Source of the DNA: Halocafeteria seosinensis
Lineage: Eukaryota; Sar; Bigyra; Bicosoecida
Direction: 5' to 3'
Assembly (NCBI GenBank): GCA_001687465.1
Contig: LVLI01000144.1
Location: forward strand, 1-53,366
Length of the DNA stretch: 53,366 nucleotides
Shown here: positions 1-9,800 of the stretch, piece by piece
Layout of the letters: the number at the start of each line of letters is the position of its first letter
How positions within the stretch are numbered: the stretch's first letter is position 1
Translations under genes and position numbers: made by a program
Notes under the pieces: generated by a model
Seen by the model: the letters and a program-made list of their open reading frames with translations, nothing else
Told to the model about the DNA's origin: nothing
The model's database searches: none

Positions 1-153
1 GAGGAGCGGATTCTTGTGCGTGGGGGCACAATGTTGAAGCATGGCGAGACAAGCAAGTTTACCTTGCCAAATAATTCAGAAATGATTATATTGAAGAGGA
101 AAGCAGCCAGTGCACTTCTTCCCGGTTTATATGCTGATTCTGAACCTAAGTAG
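1..153 (+). CDS. possible 3' end of a gene entering from the left
   Basis: Frame 1 is open from the first base to a TAG at 151-153, about 50 codons. The translation mixes basic and hydrophobic residues without low complexity, so it could be the last exon of an upstream gene. I recognise no domain. Fifty open codons can arise by chance, so this is weak and depends on sequence to the left of the window. Confidence 0.2.
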   Translation, partial: EERILVRGGTMLKHGETSKFTLPNNSEMIILKRKAASALLPGLYADSEPK

Positions 154-1185
154 TTTGAAACTAAAGCCTCACCCGTACCTCAAAACCCTAGTGAACTCTT
201 CCAGTGGTACTGTATGGTAGACTATCAGTCTGCGGTAGGTGGACATCACAGAGTTATGCTGGAGAGCGTGGACTGGCGATTAACAACCTTTCTACACTCA
301 AAGTTTCCTCATCGTGCAGATGAGATGTCCGTTCAAGGCGGCCTTCCAGGCTATGATAGACAAGAGAGCCAGCGAACCTCCGACTATTGATTTTTCCCAA
401 GGGGACTGCATTTATATCGTGTAGTGTAGCAATCACATTGGCTTGTCTATCCGAGGAAACAGACCGGGCGATGGCTAGAATTATTACCCAAGTGTTTGTA
501 GAAGCACGGTGCATGCCGTCTTGTACGTTCCATGCCCCCTGCGATTCGCCACCCCATGCCTGTTCTGTATCCCCGATTATCACCCGCTTATAATAATTAA
601 TACCGGAGTTTAATATAGAATGCCGGATTTATAAAATAATAAAAAGTGCCGGCTATAAATGTAATTTTATGAAATTCCCCGCTCAGTTGTCGTCCTTCTT
701 CGGCGACCCTCAATGGGCGAAATTCTCGGTAGGTCATCGGTTCTTATTCCCACTTAATCTTAATTCATCCCAGGTAGGGTCTCTTCTTGAGACATACATA
801 TATTGTGCCAACCTGCCATGCCCTGCCACAAAAAAATAACTTCTTGTGTAAAGGCATATCAAGAATATACTCTCTTTTAGTTATACCACATATTAACTAA
901 CATACTTTTGTATTTTTGTTTAAGTATTCAATTTATTAGAACCTTGCGGGCGTGTATAAAATTTAAGTTGAAGTAACAGGATTCGAAGGTTCCCACGCAC
1001 TTCAATGCGGGAAAAGCGCCGTCCCAAAAAAAAAGTTGTTTTTTGCCGATTACGCAATGTGTAGCCTATCTTTCACGAAACAAATTAGATCAATGGTCAC
1101 TACTTTTAAATCTTCTTAATGCTATAAAAAGATCTGATCTGGAGGAGTTACCTGTTGTTTTCGTTGCAAACCCCATGAAAGCTTT
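154..1185. other. gene-poor stretch
   Basis: AT-rich in its second half. A 109-codon minus-strand frame (254-583) overlaps a plus-strand frame; neither shows a family I recognise and neither has supporting splice signals. I see no RNA gene here. It may be old repeat DNA, given the retroelement relics downstream. Confidence 0.4.
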
Positions 1186-1437
1186 TTGGGAGATTTATCC
1201 TTTCCCCGGTCAACGCTCACCATGGCGACAGAAGCGGAGAAGATGAAGGGGACAAAATACGGGCACCTGAGGGACCACCACACGGAAATTATCCCGTTCG
1301 CGATAGAGGCGACGGGCGGTTTTGGGGAAGACGCAATCAAGTTCCTCAAGAGAATTGCCGGGAAAGCACCGGACTCCCGCCGGGGAACAAGAGAGATGCG
1401 GAACATCCGCAAGCTGAGCCCATCGCGGACACTGTAG
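1186..1437 (+). mobile_element. non-LTR retroelement relic, C-terminal tail of reverse transcriptase (copy 1)
   Basis: The plus-strand frame reads through KYGHLRDH, HTEIIPFAIEATGGFG and KFLKRIAG. This is the pattern I associate with the region after the RT domain in algal and stramenopile LINE-like elements (a conserved PF-x-ETFGG-like motif followed by an FL-x-x-L helix). A related copy lies on the opposite strand near 42.0-42.4 kb and shares most of these residues, which confirms a dispersed repeat. The frame ends in TAG at 1435-1437. The RT catalytic domain is absent, so this is a dead 3' fragment. The family assignment is from pattern memory; the repeat relationship is seen directly. Confidence 0.6.
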
Positions 1438-2950
1438 CGCTGATCGAACGCATCGCACGCCCTAACACATCGCGCTTATACCCCTTGGGAAGATGTGTCT
1501 GCTACAGGCTTCTCTACGCTGTGTGAGGAGTCCACGGAACCCGGAACCGGTCCAGCATCTTCACGTTGTGTTGCATTAACGTGACTCCGTCCTCGATTCC
1601 TAGCTCGGAGACGTCTGCGATGCGCATTCATCGCACTTTATCTAACTATCTTATAACCCATTATAACAGACTCCTGAGAGCATGGCTATACCCGCATCGT
1701 CCGTCCGTATGTTTGGTAAAGATTTCATTCTCAAAAGGCTTCTCTAGACCTCGTAAAGTAGGTGTGACTGCTTTGGCAACCTGCAAAAGACTTCCCTGTG
1801 AAGTTCGCCGGCCAAGCTTCACAAGTGGCGTCTTAGCCTGAGCATGATACAATTAAGGGATTTGGAGGAGAATAGGCTGTTGATTTGTTATGGAACCAAC
1901 ATCGTCATTACGGTATGTTGGCTACAAGCTTCATTTTGGGCCGTGGATCCCCCTGTGCACTCTACTTAGACCAAAGTTCGGCTGCCGATCACTTGCCGCG
2001 CTCACGGAGAAGCCAGTAAACGTCGCTCTGAGCTCTTATACCACTGGCTTAGAAGACCATTAAGCGCTGTCACTATCAGTAGACGCATTTTGACGAGAAC
2101 GTCTTCCCTTGGAGTGGATCAAGCAGTCCTGTAATCCAGGACATTTGACTGTCGGTCGGCAACGAGATTCCTGAGCCTCGGCCTGTAGATAGTGGCGTAG
2201 ACTCCCGGGGAGCGAGTGAATATTAATTGCTTCGAGACGAGAAAAGGTAACAAAGCAGGGTCAAATATGCTTTTCGCTCGTGGGCTTGCTGTAGCTGAGA
2301 AGCAGATGATACAGTGTACCGGGTACGCAACCCAAGCAATTCACATTGCTCGGCCCTGGATGCCCCTTAATTGAAAACAAGACAATCATTGTGCAAGATA
2401 AACGAGACAAATAGCGCTTCTTCAGGTTGGCTTGAAGCTGCTGCGAGAGATTAGGTGCTGTATCACCGGGGGCTGTGCCCTACTGGCTGACTGACTTACC
2501 GGAGTACATAGTGACTGCAGAATTGGTACACTACGAACAAGCTGTTTCTATTTAGATATCACGGATTGATACTCCGGAAACGGCACTCGAGACATGATCC
2601 TACCCTGTTTGAGCTCACCGACGAAATTCCGGTGCAGTCTGTTTTGCAATAACCGTAGCCAAGTTTACAGCGCAGGAAGAACGTAAACTTCAGCGTGACA
2701 CATGGCTGCCGGATATGTAACAGATGTGTCCAGTGTTGTATTAGAGCTCAAGAATAGAATATAGCATATGATGTACTTGAGGAGCTGATTAAGGCAGCCA
2801 TGAAAGCGACTCAAATAAAACAGAGAAGAGGGCGGCTGAACCGCTGAGGTAGATTTCAACGAGGGACCTGCGAAGCCTTATGCGCTAGCTAAAGAAGGGA
2901 AGTTGTATTGTATATTCATGTGATTATAGGGAAATACTCTCCTAGCGAGT
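1438..2950. other. gene-poor stretch
   Basis: Only short, unsupported frames of 91 codons or fewer on either strand. No recognisable domain, tRNA or tandem repeat was found. It lies between two retroelement relics and is probably decayed repeat DNA. Confidence 0.4.
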
Positions 2951-3355
2951 TTATAGGGAGTCCGGATCCCCCACGAAATATTCTCCTGTAGAATCATTAC
3001 AAAACATTATGTCTTTCCGAACAATTGCTTCATTAGCTAGACGGTCAGCCTCCGTGGTTTCCTCGCGAGGAACATGATGCACCGAGATAGACTTCACCTG
3101 TGACTGCTCCCGCAGACGCTCAAGCGTTTCGATTATTTTCTGAAGGACGGGCTGCAGGTGGGGTGAATTGCAGGCAAACGTTCCTTGCTCCCAATTAATT
3201 GCGTTCAGCGAGTCTCCATATATAGGTAGTCTGGCGCATCGTGAAGTTGACTGAAAAGTCCGTAAGCTCCTCAACTGTGTCGAGTGCGAGGAAGAGGCAG
3301 CCAACTCCGCTTCATGTTTGGTTTTGAAGTGGAGGCGAAAGCGAAAACGGAACAC
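2951..3355 (-). pseudogene. frameshifted RNase H (RVT_3 / plant-type RNase HI) relic
   Basis: The minus-strand frame carries the second half of an RNase H fold: a KHEAEL motif (second carboxylate position), then IYGDSLNAINW (third carboxylate), a Lys/Arg-rich helix and VHHVPREETTEADRLANEA (His and final Asp region). Between KHEAEL and YGDS the expected helix is found only in another frame (it reads LALDTVEELTDF), so two compensating frameshifts interrupt the gene. The first catalytic Asp and its beta strand are not visible upstream. The source is probably a retrotransposon RNase H, or a decayed host RNase H-like gene. As it stands it would not encode an active nuclease. Confidence 0.6.
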
Positions 3356-3804
3356 TGTAAATCCTTCTAGCCCTTGGGCAGTAGTTTGATGGAAGACTTC
3401 TGCATCCCTCGAATTTGCGTCTTCGGAGGCTGAGGATGAGCCTGTCTTACGGAGAAAAACGCCCGTTGTAACACTTATTAAAGGCTCGATATCAGTCTCG
3501 ACAGTGACTTACGCGTGTAGTGTGTCAGTGAGCACTAAAAACTAAACCATTGCGAAGAGAATACCTGTTTCTGAATGCATCAGTTGTGATGTTTGTAAAA
3601 AGCAAGAGCGAAGGCAAGGAATCGATAAGTCAACCACTACAGTAGTTTACTGATAGTAAACCAAACAGTACGGACGGTCTAACTTAGTGGTTACGTGAAA
3701 ACTGCAAGTAAGTACTGTAGGTTTGGTCCACCGTGTGGAGTGTATTCGTGAGGCGATATAATCACACCGACAAAGGTTAATCCCAGTATAGTGCAAATAG
3801 TTCT
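3356..3804. other. spacer 3' of the CHD gene
   Basis: Between the RNase H relic and the CHD stop codon. It presumably contains the CHD 3' UTR and poly(A) region. No coding frame or repeat is evident. Confidence 0.4.
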
Positions 3805-6800
3805 TCACGGATTGTTAAACCGATCAACGTACTCGTGTTTCAAGCTAATAAGTGGGGTCCCATTATATTTGATACTATACCAGCCGTCATCCGTTTGTTT
3901 TTCCGGTACTATCCTCCGCTTCACCGGGAGCGACCACGAAGACGGACGCGGGTATTGAACACCGTTCTCCACAATATACCCTTCTTCATTCAAGTCAGCA
4001 GAAAACGTACCTCCTCGAAACTTAATTTGCAATACGTCCTTACCCGAATGGACGAAACCGGCATCCATCAGTTCCTTCAAAGAAACATCATGCCTTCGTC
4101 TCCGTTTTCCTGTAATGGTAGGCGATTTTACCGTCCTCGCCACCGCCTTTGCGCTCTGGTAGTCGCTTTCTTGGTCATCAGAGCTGTCATCTTTCGATGA
4201 ATGCTTAACACTATCAGGAATAGATTTTTTCCCTTCAACTCTTTCTTCTACATCTTGTACAAGATGCCACATTGCGACAGCCACACCACGAGCGATACGC
4301 TTATCAACGCGCTTAGGTTCCTTTCCTTCCTTAGAGCAAGCAATTTCCATGCTCTGTTTAGCTATGAAGTCGTACTCCGGACAATACCTCCGGGTGGTAG
4401 ATACATTTTCTCCACTGAGGGCTGTCCTTGCAGCCGACACAATGGCTTTCTCCTCTTGCGTCTTTCCCGACAAAGCATCCACGACTGCTTTGGCTGCTCC
4501 TTCAGCTACGTCTCCGTGGATACAGCCTCCTGTACTGTCCCATAAGCGGCGTTCAGAACAATTCCTCAAACAGCGATACGCTTGGCACTTCCACTTTTCG
4601 TACTCGGTGTATAACCTCTTCGGCACATGTACAACTACATCAGCATACGAAGATAGGGTCTTAATGCTGCTTGAACTCTTATCTGGAGGTGGAACAGTTA
4701 AGGGTCTACCACTACCCGCCATTCCACGCCACGCAACATGGAAGTCGTACTTCTTAGGCGATAGAAAGCCAGTGCCCTTTCGAGCAGTGTTTTTAGATCG
4801 GCTTTTTACTCCTTCACCCAAGCCTACCCAGCTATGCCCTTGATTCGGAGGCCACGACGGTGGCGCATTTGGGTTACCGGAGGAGCAATCGTAGAGGATA
4901 TTAAGAACCCTTAAGGAAGAGTGCATCGGCTTTGTCGAACCTTTCCCTGTCCTCACCTCTGCTTTCCTCGTACATAGGGAAGTTGCATTGGCACATGTCG
5001 AAGCCAGAGAAAGAAACGGGTCAGATACACTCGAGTAGCTACGGAAGCCTCTCTGTGTATTGCTGCTAGCGCACGCACCTCCACTGACACCGTTGGCATC
5101 AGTATACGATGTGTTGCCATCTATGTCTTGGCCGTGACGGCCAGGGCTCTCAGTACTCAGTTTTTTAGCCTTGTGGACTGGGTTTTCTTTCCCATCCGAG
5201 GCATACCGCTTCCCAAGGTTTTGTCCGTCATCGTCAACGTAGACGCGACTCAAATACCTTGCTCTCTTTGAACTGACAACGCATCCCGCATCATCGCCAT
5301 TCCTTAACGGTTTGGGAACAAACACGGACGATGGCAAATGTCCACTAGATGAACCCCACAAGCAAGCATCAGAGGGATTTCCTCTCACGCAACCCCAGGC
5401 ACTCCATTGTTCTTCAGCGGGAAAAACCGAGGGAGCATGGCGCGTACCCCAATGCCACCAACCGGCTTCACCTCTGAGCGATACTGACGCAGGAGACATG
5501 TCCGCCAGAAATGCCCAAGAATCTGCTTCGCTCCATCCCCACTGTTCCTCGACAGCTTCGGACCACAAGCATCGTAGCATCTCTTCGCGGCTTTCCAAGG
5601 AAAGAACATCCTGGCGTTGTGCAGGTAGAGTCACCCGCGACACTGGCCCTAGCACCCTGGGCATAGCTGAACGGAAGGGAGAAAGATGTGTTGCTAGACA
5701 CATCAGTCTTGCTTCAATCAGTGAATCGGACGGCCACTGTGCCACCAGTTCGTCTACAAATTGTTTTTTACCATCAGATGTCGGGTACTTTTGTACCAAA
5801 CACTCCCTCATCACCTTGAGCCGATGCATGTCAGAAGGGGGCATAAATTGAAATGCAGTCTGTGCCGTAGCGCTAAATTCGGTACCGCGTTCAAAGAAAA
5901 CGGCCCAACAGTGCTTTTCGATTTGCACAGGATGAAGGGGGTGTGTTGAATCGTTCGAGCGGATCCATCCCCAGCTACTATCAACGCTTGAACTTGCCTG
6001 ATCTGTCTCCTCCTGGTCATTATCAACTGATTGTGTCTTGCTTCGCGAGAAGCTGCCAGCACTATGCCCCATATTCAACCCGTATTGCCCAACTAACCTC
6101 AGCAAGGCTACATCGTGAACCCATGGACACCACCACGTTGGTAGCCGTCTATTCTCGCTAGCACTTGAACAAGAAGACGAATTTACTATGTACGCTGAAT
6201 TGAGAAGATACTCAGAGTGATTAGAGTGTAGCTCCATAGATTCCGAAGAGATATGTTTTCGAAATGAAGAGCACCGAAGAAACATCGCTAGAGAATTGTC
6301 AAAATCCAAATGGGATAGCATCCATCTTATACCACCAATTAAAGATATACGTGTGAGTAACTGCCTCGAAAATAGACGCCCTGTCAATCCGATCAGGTGA
6401 AGATCAATCTCCGGGTCTAGCACCCGAGTCCCTCGATATTGCCGCTTAAATTGTGATGGCCTAGGTCGGCTTTCATTGATAGATGCCATTTTTCCAAACT
6501 GCCGGTTAGAAGAATTATCATCAACTGATTCTTGGTCTTCACTGTCATCGTCCTCGTCGTCCACACTTTTTGACTCCTCCTCGTACTTTGCTCCACGATT
6601 CCGTTCAGATGCAGGTTCTTCCAGGTCTAAATGAGCCCCTCCCGAGCCAGCCGCTATTGCCATAACATGTGGGAGAAAGGAGCACATTACATACTCATAT
6701 GCCACCTCAGGGGGTTTTGATAGCTGAGCAGATGCCACAAGGTCCTTCCACGTGAAAAATGGCAAAGCATCGGATTTCTTTTCGTTTGCAATACCAAAAC

Positions 6801-9800
6801 TACGCACAACTTTTTCGTAGGACGAAGGTAGGGTATGAAGTCTTTCATCCGGCAAGCCAAACCGGTTTAAGGCTGATTCGAGTCTCCTTTTTTCCAGTTT
6901 GCCCCAATCCTGACGAATAACAGCAGCGCTTTTTTCCGGAGCAGAGGATGGAGAGTGGTAGTCGGCCAAGGAAGTTCCAGTGAGATCGTTCTGCTTCCCG
7001 CAGCTACCGAGGAAGACCCACTGACATAATCTTTCCAGCTCAGTAAGGGGGGGATTCTGAGTATTGGCGTCCACTGCGTACTGCCAGGCGTTAGAAATTT
7101 CCGAGTTGATTGCATCTTCGCAGACCTGCTTGAGGCTTTTATCGTGGGCGTAAGCGGCGCTAGGAGCTTTACTCGGAGCATAATACTCAACCAGACCACT
7201 CCCCTTGGTACTTGCTTTACCCCTGGGAGCCGGCCCTCGCAAGTTGCCACCTACTCCTTCCAAGCAGTCATGTCCGACTGCGTCATCAGCGAAGTGCTTC
7301 CCTCGGCAATTCCCACCACCCAATTTCAAAGCAACATTTTCATCGAGACGCAGCCCCTCGGATGCCTGATCAAGCAGTGCAGTGGATCTCGAGGATCCGG
7401 ACGCCTTACTAGTGTCTCTTTTCTTCGATGTCGATTCCTCTTTAGCAGCCGATAGACTTCTCTTTGGCATCGCCACTACGGGACGTAGCTGAAAAGGCAG
7501 CGGCTTTAGGGTCACCGGTACGTATACCCCCCCAAAGGACTGTTTCAAGTGCTTTGCCAGATAACGAGAAGTTAGACCTCTGTTCGGAACAGGATGAGTA
7601 AGTCGGCGAACATGCCGATTAATAGCTTGGACCGAGATCATGAGATACGCGGCACGAATTTCGTTAGGCACTTCCCCAATTTCCATGCCAATGTCAATTT
7701 CTTCACGAAGATCCGGTTCGTCCCCTGCTGGTGCAGGAGGTGGTAATTGGAAGTGCGCCTTCTCTGGGTCTAGGTAACCTTTCGCAGCTTGCAGCATCAA
7801 TGCGGTCCGTTGCCGTCCTTTGGCATTCATAACAACACGAGGTACCTTCGGAAGCTTCTTGTCTTCTGGCAGGCGGTTGTACTCATCGTATAGCAGAGAG
7901 CAGTAATACAATCGGGGATCCGTGGCAAGAGTATCTACTTTACCAAAACCATCAAGATAACATGCTAGTACCAAGTGACCATCATCGTAGGGGTACTTCC
8001 ACCAACTCACAGAAGGCCTTGACGTATCCGCAGAGAACCATCCTCGGGGCACAATCGGAATACGCTTGATGAGTTCATCTCGTGGCACGGTCTCAATCAA
8101 AAGCTCGTCACAGACCAGATGCGGAGGTACGTCATCCTGAGATGGCAACTTTTCCGACGGGATTGCCTGTGAAATGTGATGAGTACCACTCAAAATTTGT
8201 TTAACGTGCTTTTCCAATTCATTATCAGAGGAAAAGTTATCGTCTAACAAGATTGGCAAAGATTTTAGTTTAGGCAACTGCCTTTTCTTAGATTCACTCA
8301 CGACGACCTCCGTTAAATCTTCGTCAAATAGGAGATGATCGTCACTACCCCAGCTTTCAAAAGACTTGGCGTTCTCCTCATTTTGACCAGACTTCGGCCA
8401 TGGCATATTTACAAGGTCTGTGTGTTGCACATCTTCGCGGTTACTAGGGTAAGCAGAGGACTCGTCACTACTAAATGGAGGGTCAAGTTTTTGGAGAGGT
8501 TTCTCTTCCGTTTGTTCCTCAGAGAACCCTGCATAATCATCCACCCTAATCGAATAACCGTGCCTTACGCGTACTCGGTCCCGTACATAACGGGCAGCAG
8601 CAATTGAGACTAAATCCCGCAAGCGCATAAGCTCCTCGAAACGCTCCAAAAGCTTTAGGGCACTATCTGCGTCGAGTCTAGTTTGAAATTCTTGCTCAAG
8701 CAACACAGAAGGAATCCGGTCTTTTGGAACCGGCGGGCACATGGCTTCAGCTTCGGCCATCACCCGTTGCCCAGGTAACGGTCGGTCCATCCAGTTTTGC
8801 AGTCGCACATGGAAGACATTGCGCCGTTGGGCACCAGTCTTAGCTGATTCCCCTTCTTTTGCGTTCGACCCATTCGTTAGCTCTTCACCCCTGTTCGACT
8901 CACTACAAGTGTCCGAGACACTCTTCATAGTCTTCTCAGCTAAGTCCAAAGCTCTCCTAGCGTTGTGAACTGCACATTGTAGATAAGCTCTCGCAAATAT
9001 CTTAATCTCAGGTATAGTTCTTTTCCATAGTTTTCCTTCAAGTCGAATAGCGTGCCATCTTCCCCAGCCATACTTCCATATTGCCGTGTGGAATTTATGT
9101 CTCTCGTATGCGGTCCACGGACTGTCAATGTTACCCCATTTGGAAGAACCGATACGCTTCTCTTCCTCGTACATCTTGCGCAAGTTCCAGCCTCCCTTGT
9201 CCTCAAGACCGAGGTTTTGGCTGCCTCCTTCCATAGCTATCCGGAGCTCTTCATCAGTGATCCCATATTTTCTCCCCTTGGCTTTAAGTTTGATTCCTCG
9301 CTTGTCTTTGCTCTTTTCCCCGACTGAGTGTGCATCATCATCATCCGGACCATACTCCCCCATGGAGTCGTCGCTGTCGTACAGCTCCAACTGTGCCTCA
9401 TCTGTATTCCTCTCCTCTTCTTCCTGACCACCGTATCGTGCAACCTGCTTCCTTCGCCGTGACCTGTCAGCTATGACATTACCTTCCTCGTCAACTACTT
9501 GCCCTCGAGCATTCATCATCAACCCTCCACCGAGTTCTTCAACTACTTCTGCTCCCGAAGGTGCATCTAGGCCAATTTGTTTCGTCCAAAATTCTGGGTC
9601 ATCTAGATCAACCTCTTGACCAGAACTACTAGTTACAAAACTGGCTTTGGAAAATTCATTGCTCGCTGCCTCTTTTGGTTTGCCTTCCTCTGAACCCTCC
9701 CATACCACAGTAGTGGAGCGTTGCAAAATGGTGTCGATATCTTCCTCACAAAACCTCTGAGAAGCTCTGTCTCCCTCTTCTCCCTCATTGAACACATCGT

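Noticed and set aside
254-593. 109-codon minus-strand ORF with a GDTEQAWGG motif
   Set aside because: Considered as a retroelement endonuclease piece, but the motif does not fit any catalytic signature I can verify.
5312-5851. 179-codon plus-strand frame
   Set aside because: Lies wholly within the CHD coding sequence on the opposite strand and shows no recognisable features.
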